Shown here: in pieces, positions 37,501 to 46,103 of the stretch
Layout of the letters: each line of letters opens with the position of its first letter
Position numbering within the stretch: position 1 is the first letter of the stretch
Source: Oscillospiraceae bacterium
Lineage (GTDB): Bacteria; Bacillota; Clostridia; Oscillospirales; CAG-272
Reading direction: 5' to 3'
DNA: 64,000 bases
Assembly: GCA_003343845.1 (NCBI GenBank)
Contig: QAKK01000020.1
Span: forward strand, 99,714-163,713
Position numbers and translations under genes: made by a program
Notes under the pieces: model-generated
Databases searched by the model: none
What the model saw: only the letters and a program-made list of their open reading frames with translations
What the model was told of the DNA's origin: nothing

Positions 37501-38012
37501 TAAAAATTTCCCTCGCCGAAGATGCCGGCAAGTGTGCGCGCGTACTGCCGTGCACCCGCAAAGTCGCCGCTGACGATCGCGCGCGGAATATAACCCGCAA
37601 GGCAGGCGGAAAGCGCGATCAGCCCGTCCGCATGCGTGCGCAGCAGATCCAGGTCAATACGCGGCTTCTGATAAAAGCCCTCGGTGAAGGATTTGGAGAC
37701 CATGTAAATCAGGTTTTCATAGCCCTTTTGGTTTTTGCACAGCAGAATAAGGTGGTTGCCGGACGCATCCCGCTTGCCTTCTTTATCAAAACGGGTGCGC
37801 GGCGCGACATAGACCTCACAGCCGATGATCGGCTTGATGCCCTCGGCGCGGCAAGCCTTGAAAAACGCGACCGCACCGTACAGGTTGCCGTGATCGGTGA
37901 TAGCGACGGCAGTATGCCCCGCCGCCTTCGCCGCCTTCGGAATATCGACAATGCGGCATGCGCCGTCCAGCAGGCTGTATTCGCTGTGCAGATGCAGGTG
38001 TACAAAATCCAT
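34554..38012 (-). CDS. dnaE: DNA polymerase III alpha subunit, DnaE type
   Basis: The 1152-residue polymerase has an N-terminal PHP domain (HLHSEYSLLDG), the catalytic palm with PDIDVDFCYERR near residue 400, the finger region and a tandem helix-hairpin-helix (DLNKRQVESLIKSGAFD, about 880). An OB fold at about 1000-1080 ends with IVVFARQY-type EVVVFARQYL. It is DnaE rather than PolC because there is no inserted exonuclease domain. It follows whiA on the minus strand. Confidence 0.96.
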   Translation of the reverse strand: MDFVHLHLHSEYSLLDGACRIVDIPKAAKAAGHTAVAITDHGNLYGAVAFFKACRAEGIKPIIGCEVYVAPRTRFDKEGKRDASGNHLILLCKNQKGYENLIYMVSKSFTEGFYQKPRIDLDLLRTHADGLIALSACLAGYIPRAIVSGDFAGARQYARTLAGIFGEGNFYLELQDHGIPEQREVNAELIAMAKELSLPLVATNDVHYLRRLDAEHQAVMMCIQTGRTLAEGKPIGFETEEFYYKSTSEMEKLFGDVPEALANTVRIADACDFEFMFGNLYLPKIAVSNGKTPFEQLRTFTFAGLDKKIEGGYIRLDTHQKEDYIARAEYELSVIESMGFTDYILIVRDYVTYAKTHGIAVGPGRGSGAGSLVNYLIGITDVDPLRFDLLFERFLNPERVSMPDIDVDFCYERRDEVLRYVSERYGAEHVAQIVTFGTMAARAAIRDVGRVFGMSYAEVDRVANLVPRAPGVTLADALKQKELKALYVSDANVARLIDTARALEGMPRHASTHAAGVVITDREVFSYVPLSVNGDTIVTQFDMDTVAELGLVKFDFLGLRYLTIIADAERMVRASEPGFDIKKIPYDDKKTYALISEGRTDGVFQLESKGMKQVLMRLCPDSIDDVIAAIALYRPGPMDSIPQYIERRHGRDKTEYKNPALEKILGKTYGCIVYQEQVMEIFREIAGYSLGKADIVRRAMSKKKASVMEAERQVFVRGAVERGMTEADATALFEDMASFASYAFNKSHAASYAVLCYETAYLKAHYMSEYMAALLTSVLGDFGKTAEYIGECTKAGIAVLPPDINESETAFSAKGGAIRFGLLALKGVGRLFVDQLIADRRQNGLFKSFEDFVTRMGCYDLNKRQVESLIKSGAFDSLGVYRSRLLASYEKIIENAQSKNRAEIDGQIDIFAMAGAGAAAAAPVRFAYPDIPEFSLREKLTLEKECSGMYFSGHVLNDYAKHIESLSAARIADILASADADIEPPYRDKQPVTIAGIVTKKTVKTTKNGDSMAFVTVEDRTGEIEVVVFARQYLGSAGVLVTENPVIVHGTVSVRDEEKPKILMNSCERLLTDAEFAADKPKTLYLRVASTDTPAAVQALAALRRAPGDRPVVLYDLAKARYVRLADCRVQISDSLCGTLAALLGKDNVVVR

Positions 38013-38027
38013 TGCCGATCCTCCCTT

Positions 38028-38915
38028 TTAAGATTCTTCTTTGTTTTTCAACCCCAGCCCGTCGGCAATCGCGCAGATCTTTTCAAGGCGGTGATACAGC
38101 CCCGGCTTTGACACCGTGGGCGTCATCATCTGCCCAAGCTGTGCAAGCGAGATTTCCGGATTTTCCAGCCGCATCCGCGCGGTGTACTCAAGCTCGGGCC
38201 CGAGCTCGGACAGCCGCCCGTGCGCATCCAGCAGCCGGATGGCGGCAAGATGCCGCGCCGCCGACGCCGTAGAGCGCGCGATATTGCCCGTCTCACAGTT
38301 GGTGCGGCGATTGATGTCGTTTTTGATTTCGCGCCCGATTCTGGCATTGACAAAATCAAACGCCTGTTTTCCCGCGCCGATGAAGAAGAGAAAATCCTCG
38401 ATCGCACTGCTGTCCTTCAGATACAGCGATGGTTTGCCGAGACGGGTCGAAACTTTGAATGCAATGCCGTTTTCCGCCGCGAGCGCGGCAAGCGGCGACG
38501 GGTCAACCGCCGCACGGCTTTTCAGCTCCAGGTGATAATAGTTCCGCGGCGCGCTGATCGTGCCGCCGCCGAGAAACAGCCCGCGGAAGAGTGCCGCCGC
38601 GCATTCCGGGCAACGGATCAGAACCCGCGGATTTTCCGCGCTGTCCCGCATCAGCGCTGCTGCCGATCTGGACGGAAAGGTCAGCAGAAAGCCGCGCTTG
38701 CCGATCGGCTGCGGCTCGCATTCTCTGCCGAACTGCTCGCGTACCAGGTGCGCGCACAGCTCTGCCGCCGCGGCATCGTCCGTCTGCAAAGCGATCTCGT
38801 CGTCACAGCTCACTGCGCCGCCGAGCAGTGCGCCGGCAATCAGTGCACGGCGGCAGCAGGTCTTTTTCATCGGCAGCGCCGCCGCCTCGCGCTTGACATC
38901 GGTTGAAAAGGACAT
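38028..38915 (-). CDS. whiA: Sporulation/cell-division regulator WhiA
   Basis: The 295-residue protein has an N-terminal LAGLIDADG-like fold (FSTDVKREAA, RALIAGALLGG, CAAALFRGLFLGGG) and a C-terminal helix-turn-helix (NPEISLAQLGQMMTPTVSKPGLYHRL). It binds DNA and has no endonuclease activity in characterised members. I use ATG 38915, which overlaps the murB stop in ATGA and follows GGAGAAG. The murB-whiA order resembles that of other Firmicutes; rapZ and yvcK, the usual partners, are absent. Confidence 0.93.
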   Translation of the reverse strand: MSFSTDVKREAAALPMKKTCCRRALIAGALLGGAVSCDDEIALQTDDAAAAELCAHLVREQFGRECEPQPIGKRGFLLTFPSRSAAALMRDSAENPRVLIRCPECAAALFRGLFLGGGTISAPRNYYHLELKSRAAVDPSPLAALAAENGIAFKVSTRLGKPSLYLKDSSAIEDFLFFIGAGKQAFDFVNARIGREIKNDINRRTNCETGNIARSTASAARHLAAIRLLDAHGRLSELGPELEYTARMRLENPEISLAQLGQMMTPTVSKPGLYHRLEKICAIADGLGLKNKEES

Positions 38916-39841
38916 CAGTCTTCTCCGATCGTGCGGATCTCGCACTCGAGCGTCACGCCGCTCATGGCATAAACCTTTTCGCGGATGCGTTCGATCAGCT
39001 CAAGCACATCCCTTGCGGTCGCACCGCCGACATTGACGATAAAACCGGCATGTTTCGGCGACACCTCGGCGCCGCCCACGCGCAGACCTTTCAGCCCGGC
39101 ATCCTCAATCAATTTACCGGCAAAATGCCCCTCGGGGCGCTTGAACACGCTGCCCGCACTCGGATATTCCAGCGGCTGTTTTTCGCGGCGGCGCGCAAGA
39201 TAGTCATTCATTCGCGCGCGGATCGCATCCGGTTCGTCTTTCGTCAGCTGTAGGGTCGCGGACAGGATGATATAGTTTTTCTCCATGAAAACGCTGTGCC
39301 GGTAGCCGAAATGCTGCGCCGCATTATCCAGATGCAGAACCTGCTTTGCATCGAGGTCATAGCAGACAGTCTCGCACACAATGTCCGCAAGCTGCCCGCC
39401 GTATGCCCCCGCATTCATGTACACAGCGCCGCCGAGCGTACCCGGAATGCCGTTGGCAAACTCCGCGCCCGCAAGCCCGGCGCGCGACGCATTGGTCCCG
39501 ATGCTGCCGAGCAGAACGCCGCAGCCGCCGGTCAGCCGCGTACCGTCGATCGTCACGCGGCGCATGTCCGTTGTGACAAACACGACCCCGCGGAAACCGC
39601 CGTCCCGCACCAGCGTATTGCTGCCGTTGCCGATGACGGTATACGGCACGCCTGCCTGCACGACGGCGTCCAGCGCATAGGCAAACGCCTCGGCATCCGC
39701 CGGGTAAACCGCCAGATCGGCATTGCCGCCGATGTGAAACGAGGTCACGCGCGAGAGCGGGAAATCATGCCGGATAAAGAAGCGCCGCCCTGCCGTCTCC
39801 GGCAGAGTGCACAGCGCTTTCTCAAAGGTTTCGTAAGACAT
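38915..39841 (-). CDS. murB: UDP-N-acetylenolpyruvoylglucosamine reductase
   Basis: The 308-residue flavoenzyme reduces UDP-GlcNAc-enolpyruvate to UDP-MurNAc. The FAD-binding part has VIGNGSNTLVRD and GCGVLLGSI. FANGIPGTLGGAVYMNAGAYG follows in two pieces. The catalytic Ser lies in YPSAGSVFKRP and the final Glu in ECEIRTIGE. It is between tyrS and whiA and translationally coupled to whiA. Confidence 0.95.
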   Translation of the reverse strand: MSYETFEKALCTLPETAGRRFFIRHDFPLSRVTSFHIGGNADLAVYPADAEAFAYALDAVVQAGVPYTVIGNGSNTLVRDGGFRGVVFVTTDMRRVTIDGTRLTGGCGVLLGSIGTNASRAGLAGAEFANGIPGTLGGAVYMNAGAYGGQLADIVCETVCYDLDAKQVLHLDNAAQHFGYRHSVFMEKNYIILSATLQLTKDEPDAIRARMNDYLARRREKQPLEYPSAGSVFKRPEGHFAGKLIEDAGLKGLRVGGAEVSPKHAGFIVNVGGATARDVLELIERIREKVYAMSGVTLECEIRTIGED

Positions 39842-39856
39842 AGCGTCTCCCTTTTC

Positions 39857-41080
39857 TTACAGTGTGAAGCGGTGGAACGTCTTTTTGCCTTTCTTGACGA
39901 CAAGCCCGTCGCCCTCAAAGGCGCCTTTGTCAAAGGTCTTGTCGATTGCCTCGACCTTTTCGTCACCTGCAAGCATACCGCCCTGCTGAATCAGGCGTCT
40001 TGCCTCTCCGCGCGAGGGCGCGAGTTTCGACAGGACAAGCAAGTCGATCGCCGAGATCTTGCCATCCGTGAAGTTTTCTTCGGTGAGCACGGTCGAGGGC
40101 ATGTTTGCGGAAACGCCGCCGTTTGCAAAGACGGCTCTTGCCGCCGTCAGCGCCTTCTCCGCCTCGTCCTTGCCGTGTACCAGCTCGGTCAGCTCATACG
40201 CCAGCTTTTCCTTGGCGCGGTTGAGGTCGCTACCGGTCAGCTTTGCATATTCCGCAATCTCTTCAAGCGGCATGAAGGTGAGCATGTTCATGCACTTGAT
40301 AACATCCGCATCGTCGACGTTTCTCCAATACTGGAAGAAGTCGTAGGGCGAAGTCTTGTTCGGGTCGAGCCAAACGGCGTTGCCTGCGGTCTTACCCATC
40401 TTCTTGCCCTGCGAGTCGGTCAGCAGCGTGATCGTCATGGCATATGCGTCCTTGCCCAGCTTGCGGCGGATCAACTCCGTACCGCCGAGCATGTTGCTCC
40501 ACTGGTCGTCGCCGCCGAACTGCATATTGCAGCCGTACTTCTGATACAGCACATAGAAGTCGTAGCTCTGCATGATCATGTAGTTGAATTCAAAGAAGCT
40601 GAGCCCCTTCTCCATACGCTGCTTGTAGCACTCGGCGCGCAGCATGTTGTTGACCGAGAAGCATGCGCCGACCTCGCGCAGAAAGTCCACGTAGTTGAGG
40701 TCGAGCAGCCAGTCTGCGTTGTTCACCATCAGCGCCTTGTCGTCCGAGAAGTCGATGAAGCGCTCCATCTGCTTTTTGAAGCAGGCGGCGTTGTGCTCGA
40801 TGTCCTCACGGGTCAGCATCTTGCGCATATCGGTTCTGCCCGAGGGGTCGCCGATCATGGTGGTGCCGCCGCCGATCAGGGCGACCGGCTTGTTGCCCGC
40901 CATCTGCAGGCGCTTCATCAACGTCAGCGCCATGAAGTGCCCTGCCGTCAGGCTGTCCGCCGTGCAGTCAAAGCCGATATAGAACGTCGCCTTGCCCGCG
41001 TTGATCATCGTCTTGATCTCTTCCTCGTCGGTCAGCTGGGCGAGAAGTCCTCTTGCTTTCAGTTCGTCAAAAATGGTCAT
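39857..41080 (-). CDS. tyrS: Tyrosyl-tRNA synthetase
   Basis: The 407-residue class I synthetase has a Rossmann catalytic domain with FDCTADSLTAGHF, in which the usual HIGH motif reads TAGH, and KMGKT (KMSKS-type) in GKKMGKTAGNAVW. GGDDQWSN is present. An S4 RNA-binding domain closes the protein (RLIQQGGMLAGD). The TAGH/KMGKT combination occurs in one natural subgroup of bacterial TyrRS. No T-box precedes it; the gap to recN is 32 bp. Confidence 0.95.
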   Translation of the reverse strand: MTIFDELKARGLLAQLTDEEEIKTMINAGKATFYIGFDCTADSLTAGHFMALTLMKRLQMAGNKPVALIGGGTTMIGDPSGRTDMRKMLTREDIEHNAACFKKQMERFIDFSDDKALMVNNADWLLDLNYVDFLREVGACFSVNNMLRAECYKQRMEKGLSFFEFNYMIMQSYDFYVLYQKYGCNMQFGGDDQWSNMLGGTELIRRKLGKDAYAMTITLLTDSQGKKMGKTAGNAVWLDPNKTSPYDFFQYWRNVDDADVIKCMNMLTFMPLEEIAEYAKLTGSDLNRAKEKLAYELTELVHGKDEAEKALTAARAVFANGGVSANMPSTVLTEENFTDGKISAIDLLVLSKLAPSRGEARRLIQQGGMLAGDEKVEAIDKTFDKGAFEGDGLVVKKGKKTFHRFTL

Positions 41081-41112
41081 TTGTCTTTCTCCGTTTTTAT
41101 ATATGAAAAATT

Positions 41113-42786
41113 TTAATAATTCTTTCCTTCGTCAATGAGCTCACGCGCAGAGGAGCGCATGGTCTCGCTCACAGTCACGCCGCCGAGAATGCGCGCAATC
41201 TCGCGCACGCGATCATCGCCCGTGATCTCGGAGACCTGCGTCTCGGTGCGCCCGTCGATCACCCGCTTTTCGATCAGCAGTTGCCGGTCGGCAAGCGATG
41301 CGATCTGCGCCGAGTGGGTCACGCAGATCGTCTGTGTGCCGCGCGCGCTCGTCTTCAGTTTGATGCCGATCTTGCGTGCAGTCTTGCCGGACACCCCGGC
41401 ATCGATCTCGTCGTAGATGACAGTCTGCACGCCGAAGCTGTCGGCAAACACGCTTTTGAGCGCCAGCATAATTCGGGCAAGCTCACCGCCCGATGCAATT
41501 TTGGCAATCGGTTTCGGTTCTTCGCCCGGGTTGGTGGAGATCAGGAACTCCACCGCATCCGCGCCGGTCGCCGAAAGCGCGGCAGGTCGGATGTCCGTGA
41601 GGAAGCGAACCTTCTCCATATCGAGAAACGCAAGCTCGTCCGAGACAAGCGGCACCAGCCGCTCCGCCGCCGCACGCCGCGTGTCGGTCAGCGCCGCCGC
41701 CGCGGCTGTCGCCGCCGCAGTTGCCGCATCCAGGGCTTTTTTCGCCCGCGCGGTCTCGTCGGAAAGGTCGGAAAGTGCAGTCAGTTCCCGCTTGGCGTCA
41801 GCGAGCTTTTCGAGCAGCCCCGCCTCGTCGGTCATGAACTTTTTCTTCAGTTTATCCAGTTTATCCAGGCGGCTTTCAATCCGATCGAGTCTGGCGGCGG
41901 GATCGTCGCCGATGTCGCCGGTGAAGTCGTAGACCGTATCGGCGATGTCCTCGATCTCATATTTCATGTCGCCGAGCCTTGCTGCAAGCTCTGCCGCACG
42001 CGGCACGGCGTCCGCAATCTGTGACAGTGCCGTAGCACAGCGGTCGAGAATGTACGCGACATTCCCCTTTTCCGCATCGCGCAGGGCGCGGTAGACAAAC
42101 GCAGTCTGCCGCGAAATGCGCTCCGCATCGGCAACGATCCTGCGCTCGGCAAGCAGCTTTTCTTCTTCTCCCGGATGCAGCTTTGCCGATTCCAGCAGCT
42201 GAACGGTGCGCGTCAGCGTCTCGAGTTTTTTCTGCTTTTCGGCATCGCTCATCTGCAGCGCTTCAAGCGCGCGGCGGGCAGCCTGCATCGCAGCATAGGC
42301 GTCGGCATAGGCGGAACGCGCCGCCTCGTTCCCGGCATAGGCATCCAGCATGGAAAGATGATTCTCGCTTTTCAGCAGCTGTAAATTGTCGCTTTGCCCG
42401 TGAATGCTGATCAGCGTCGGCGCAATCGCGCGGAGCGTATAGGTTCCGACGGCACGTCCGTTAACCTTACACTGCGTGCGCCCGTCTGCGCCGAGCGTGC
42501 GGGTGAGCAGCAGGTTGCCGTCCTCGTCGGGCGACAGCTCGTTTTCGGCAAGCAGCCGAAGGCTCTCCGCGCCGAGATCGCCGAACATGGCGCTGACCAC
42601 GGCTTTTTCTTCGCCGGTGCGCAGAAGGTCGCGGTCACCGCGTGCGCCGAGCAAAAAGCCGATGCTGTCGATCAGAATCGACTTGCCTGCGCCGGTCTCG
42701 CCGGTCAGTGCGGTAAAGCCCTTCTCAAAATCAATATCCACGCATTTGATAACTGCGACATTTTCGATGTGCAGAGACAACAGCAC
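41113..42786 (-). CDS. recN: DNA repair protein RecN
   Basis: The 557-residue SMC-like ATPase takes part in double-strand break repair. Walker A is GETGAGKSIL near residue 30; a long coiled coil runs at about 150-360, broken by a helical middle. The signature motif (IASGGELARIMLALK) and Walker B (VIYDEIDAG) lie near 430-475. I use GTG 42786 because the AGGGGG site is 7 bases upstream and the protein then begins LLSLHIENVAV, like other RecN. argR-recN order is conserved in Firmicutes. Confidence 0.95.
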   Translation of the reverse strand: MLLSLHIENVAVIKCVDIDFEKGFTALTGETGAGKSILIDSIGFLLGARGDRDLLRTGEEKAVVSAMFGDLGAESLRLLAENELSPDEDGNLLLTRTLGADGRTQCKVNGRAVGTYTLRAIAPTLISIHGQSDNLQLLKSENHLSMLDAYAGNEAARSAYADAYAAMQAARRALEALQMSDAEKQKKLETLTRTVQLLESAKLHPGEEEKLLAERRIVADAERISRQTAFVYRALRDAEKGNVAYILDRCATALSQIADAVPRAAELAARLGDMKYEIEDIADTVYDFTGDIGDDPAARLDRIESRLDKLDKLKKKFMTDEAGLLEKLADAKRELTALSDLSDETARAKKALDAATAAATAAAAALTDTRRAAAERLVPLVSDELAFLDMEKVRFLTDIRPAALSATGADAVEFLISTNPGEEPKPIAKIASGGELARIMLALKSVFADSFGVQTVIYDEIDAGVSGKTARKIGIKLKTSARGTQTICVTHSAQIASLADRQLLIEKRVIDGRTETQVSEITGDDRVREIARILGGVTVSETMRSSARELIDEGKNY

Positions 42787-42817
42787 GGACACACCCCCTA
42801 AAGTCTTCTCGCGTCGG

Positions 42818-43282
42818 TCATGCCGAGCGCATCATGTGCTTGATCTTATCCGCCAAATCTTCCGCAGCCCCATCGGAGGCAACCACGACCATGACCGTAT
42901 CGTCCCCGGCAATGCAGCCGAGAATCTCGGGTGAGCGGATCGCATCAATTCCCGCGCCGATGGCATTGGCAAGCCCCGGGAAGGTCTTCAGCACGATAAT
43001 ATTGTTGGCAAAGGAGACTTTCGTGATCGAATCCACAAGCGCGCCGTTGAATTTCGGTGCCGGGATCGCGCCCGACGCAGTCCCCTGCACCGCATACTTG
43101 TAGTTGCCGACGCTGTTGGTGACCTTGGTCAGCTTCAGCTCGCGAATGTCGCGTGACACCGTCGCCTGCGTCGTCTCAAAGCCGTATTTGTTCAGATAGA
43201 AGATCAGCTCTTCCTGCGTCTCGATCTCATATTCCCGAATCAACTCGAGGATCTTCTGCTGTCTTTCGCTCTTCACGTTCAT
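42818..43282 (-). CDS. argR: Arginine repressor
   Basis: The 154-residue protein has an N-terminal winged helix (RQQKILELIREYEIETQEEL, TQATVSRDIREL) and a C-terminal arginine-binding trimerisation domain ending in GCIAGDDTVMVV. It should control arginine genes elsewhere; no arg gene or clear ARG box is in the window. It lies between nadK (9 bp) and recN. Confidence 0.96.
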   Translation of the reverse strand: MNVKSERQQKILELIREYEIETQEELIFYLNKYGFETTQATVSRDIRELKLTKVTNSVGNYKYAVQGTASGAIPAPKFNGALVDSITKVSFANNIIVLKTFPGLANAIGAGIDAIRSPEILGCIAGDDTVMVVVASDGAAEDLADKIKHMMRSA

Positions 43283-43291
43283 TCTCCTTTA

Positions 43292-44161
43292 TCAGTTTTT
43301 CAGCTCGTATTCGGAGAGCTTGGCATTTAGCACACTGAAGAAGCCTGCATGCTTAATTTTCAGCATTTTGAGCGTCTTCGGTGAGCGCCGGATGACCAGC
43401 CGTTCCCCGAGAAACAGCGGCATCGGCTCCGTACCGTCGCATGTCACGTCCACATGCGGCGCACGGTCGTCAATATTGGCAAGTTCCAGCACAGTTGCAC
43501 CGGAAAAAACAAACGGGCACGCATAGCGCGAGATCGGGCAGACCGGCGTGACGCAGATACATTCCAGCGTCGGGTCAACCACGCAGCCGCCCGCCGCCAT
43601 GGAATACGCCGACGAGCCTGTCGGCGTGGCAAAGACCACACCGTCCGCACGGATGGTGCGCACCACGCAGTCGTCGGCGGACAGACGCAGGTCTATGCAC
43701 TTCGGATAGGCGCCGCGCCCGACCGCGACCTCATTGAGCACGCTGTCCGCGAGAAGTACCGTTCCCTCCGGCGTCTCTTTCTCCGCCTGCATGGTCATGC
43801 GGTTCTGAATGGTATAATCCCCGCTGTAAATGTGGTCGATCAGTGTGATCTCGTGCTTTTCGAGCTCCGCCATATAGCCGACGCGCCCGAAGTTGATGCC
43901 GAGCAGCGGCACATCGCACATCAGCGCATATTCCGCCGCACGCAGGATCGAGCCGTCCCCGCCGAGCACCACGATCAGATCAATGCCCGCAAACAGCTCT
44001 TCCCGCTTGCAGAGCACAGCGCCCGCCGCAAATCTCTCCCCCGCAAACACTTCGTCAAAGCGCACCTCGGCGCCGTGCATGCGAAAGCGCTCGGCGGTGC
44101 GCAGCGTATAATCCTTATCGGTTTCCTTGCGTATCGTCGGAAGCAGTACGACCCGTTTCAT
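43292..44161 (-). CDS. nadK: NAD kinase
   Basis: The 289-residue enzyme phosphorylates NAD to NADP. The GGDGS motif is VVLGGDGSILRA near residue 65, followed by GINFGRVGYMAE and the NEVAVGRG and ATPTGSSAYSMAAGG motifs. It is in the tlyA-nadK-argR-recN block. Confidence 0.96.
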   Translation of the reverse strand: MKRVVLLPTIRKETDKDYTLRTAERFRMHGAEVRFDEVFAGERFAAGAVLCKREELFAGIDLIVVLGGDGSILRAAEYALMCDVPLLGINFGRVGYMAELEKHEITLIDHIYSGDYTIQNRMTMQAEKETPEGTVLLADSVLNEVAVGRGAYPKCIDLRLSADDCVVRTIRADGVVFATPTGSSAYSMAAGGCVVDPTLECICVTPVCPISRYACPFVFSGATVLELANIDDRAPHVDVTCDGTEPMPLFLGERLVIRRSPKTLKMLKIKHAGFFSVLNAKLSEYELKN

Positions 44162-44189
44162 AAAGCACCTCGGATTCTTGTATTTCGGC

Positions 44190-44978
44190 TTATTTCAGTC
44201 CGACTGCCTGCCCGATCCGGCGCTGCACGTCGCCCGCATAGGCAGGGCGCGCGCCGCCTTTGGCAAAGCAGCATAAAAATTCTTCATTCCCGTCCCCGCC
44301 TGTGATCGGCGATGGCGTAATCTCGCAAAACGTAAACCCGCAGAGCGCCGCGCTGTCCGCCACACGGCGGATAGCCGCCGCGCGGTCGGCTTTGTTTTTC
44401 ACAATGCCGCCCTTGCCGATCGCCTCGCGCCCCGCCTCAAACTGCGGTTTCACCAGGCTGACAAGCAGCGCACGTTCGGCAAGCACCGAATAAAGCGCGG
44501 GCAGGATCAGCGTCTGCGAAATGAAAGACACATCCATGACCGCAAGCGTCGGCGGCACCGGAAAATCCTTCGGCGACAGCAGACGCGCATTGTACTTCTC
44601 CATGGAAATCACGCGTGCATCTGCCCGCAGTTTTGCCGCCAGCTGACCGCTGCCGGCATCCACAGCGTAAACCTTCACCGCGCCGCGCAGCAGCAGATAC
44701 TCGGTAAAGCCGCCGGTCGATGCGCCGACGTCGATCGCCGTCTGCCCCGCAGCATCCAGCGAAAATGCCTCAAACGCCTTTTCCAGCTTCAGGGCGCCGC
44801 GGCTGACATACGGCAGCGCCTCGCCGACGATCTCGATCCGATCCGTCTCGGCGACTGCCGCCGCAGGCTTTGCCGCGATTCTGCCGTTCTGCATCACAAG
44901 ACCGGACTCGATCAGCAGCTTTGCCCGCTGCCGACTCTCGCAAAGCCCCTTTTCGGTCAAAAAAACATCCAGCCGCAT
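44190..44978 (-). CDS. tlyA: TlyA-family rRNA 2'-O-methyltransferase
   Basis: The 262-residue protein has an N-terminal S4 RNA-binding domain (RLDVFLTEKGLCESRQRAK) and an FtsJ-like methyltransferase domain with AIDVGASTGGFTEYLLLRG and the K-D-K-E type residues (VMDVSFIS, LVKPQFEA). Relatives methylate 16S and 23S rRNA; members without haemolysin activity are common. I use ATG 44978, which overlaps the ispA stop in ATGA, instead of an ATG 24 bases upstream. In many Firmicutes dxs lies between ispA and tlyA; it is missing here. Confidence 0.93.
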   Translation of the reverse strand: MRLDVFLTEKGLCESRQRAKLLIESGLVMQNGRIAAKPAAAVAETDRIEIVGEALPYVSRGALKLEKAFEAFSLDAAGQTAIDVGASTGGFTEYLLLRGAVKVYAVDAGSGQLAAKLRADARVISMEKYNARLLSPKDFPVPPTLAVMDVSFISQTLILPALYSVLAERALLVSLVKPQFEAGREAIGKGGIVKNKADRAAAIRRVADSAALCGFTFCEITPSPITGGDGNEEFLCCFAKGGARPAYAGDVQRRIGQAVGLK

Positions 44979-45856
44979 CAGTATGTCCTGTGCAACAGCC
45001 ACTCGCCGAGTGAGATAAGCGTCTCCGACGCAGGATAGCCCGCGATGGCATCCGTTGCCTCTTTTGTCACGCGTGCGGCGTAAGCCATTGCCTCATCGGC
45101 ATTCATAAACGACAGGAACGTCGATTTTTCATTCTTCGCATCGCTGCCGACCGATTTACCGAGCGTCTCAGTGCTGCCGTAAACGTCCAGCACATCGTCA
45201 ACGATCTGGAAAGCAAGCCCGATGCCGCTGCCGTAAGCGTCCGCCGCAGCCATTGCCGCATCGTCGCCGCCTGCCGCGATCACGCCGAGCTTTGCAGCCG
45301 CGCGGATCAGCGCGCCGGTCTTGTGCGCATGGAGCGCAAGCAGGCGCTCAAACGGAATCTGCACCCCGTCGCTCTCCATGTCGATCATCTGCCCCTCGCA
45401 CATGCCGTCCGCACCTGCCGCCAGGGCAAGTTCGCGCAGCGCGCGATTCTGCGATTCCGCATCCGAAACACCCGACAGGGCGCAGTCAAATGCCGCAAAG
45501 ATCAGCGCGTCGCCTGCGATCAGTGCCTGCGCCTCGCCAAACACCTTATGTGTTGTGGGACTGCCGCGCCGCAGGTCGTCGTTGTCCATGCAAGGCATAT
45601 CGTCGTGAATCAGCGAAAAGTTGTGGATCATTTCGATCGCCGCCGCGTACGGCAAAGCCGCCGCATCGCTGCCGCCGAGCATCCGGCAGAATTCCAGCGT
45701 GAGGAACGGGCGGATGCGTTTGCCGCCGCCCATCACGCCGTACTCCATGGCGCGGTAAAGCGTGGTCTTCTCTGTATCCTTCGATGCAAAATAACGCCGC
45801 ATCGTATCTTCGCAGAGCGCCGCGGCATCGTGCATTCTGTCAAGCAAGCTCTGCAT
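44978..45856 (-). CDS. ispA: Polyprenyl (farnesyl/geranyl) diphosphate synthase
   Basis: The 292-residue protein condenses isopentenyl diphosphate onto allylic diphosphates. It has the first Asp-rich motif DDMPCMDNDDLRRG near residue 88, the GKRIRP motif near 46 and the second Asp-rich motif FQIVDDVLDV near 225. Chain length is probably C15 from the family, but not proven. ATG 45856 (or GTG 45859) overlaps the xseB stop. Confidence 0.94.
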   Translation of the reverse strand: MQSLLDRMHDAAALCEDTMRRYFASKDTEKTTLYRAMEYGVMGGGKRIRPFLTLEFCRMLGGSDAAALPYAAAIEMIHNFSLIHDDMPCMDNDDLRRGSPTTHKVFGEAQALIAGDALIFAAFDCALSGVSDAESQNRALRELALAAGADGMCEGQMIDMESDGVQIPFERLLALHAHKTGALIRAAAKLGVIAAGGDDAAMAAADAYGSGIGLAFQIVDDVLDVYGSTETLGKSVGSDAKNEKSTFLSFMNADEAMAYAARVTKEATDAIAGYPASETLISLGEWLLHRTY

Positions 45857-46092
45857 CACTTACCGCTCCCGTCAAAATCCTTTTCGACAAGCGTGCCGTC
45901 GCCGCCGGCGGCAAGCAGCTTGACCTTCTGCTCCGCGCCTTCCAGCTTTGCGTTGCAGAGCTTGACAAGCGAGATGCCCTCTTCAAACAGTCCGAGCGAC
46001 GCATCCAGCCCCGCACTGCCGCCCTCGAGTGCGCGCACGATCTCCTCCAGGCGTGCCATTGCCGCCTCAAATGTCATTTCTTTATCAGCCAT
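45856..46092 (-). CDS. xseB: Exodeoxyribonuclease VII small subunit
   Basis: The 78-residue helical protein shows the family pattern FEAAMARLEEIVRALEGG...LFEEGISLVKLC. It binds several copies to XseA. It lies 11 bp after xseA and overlaps the ispA start. Confidence 0.94.
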   Translation of the reverse strand: MADKEMTFEAAMARLEEIVRALEGGSAGLDASLGLFEEGISLVKLCNAKLEGAEQKVKLLAAGGDGTLVEKDFDGSGK

Positions 46093-46103
46093 TGTTACCC
46101 CTC

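Noticed and set aside
41081..41112. T-box in front of tyrS
   Set aside because: The gap to recN is 32 bp and contains none of the T-box core sequence.
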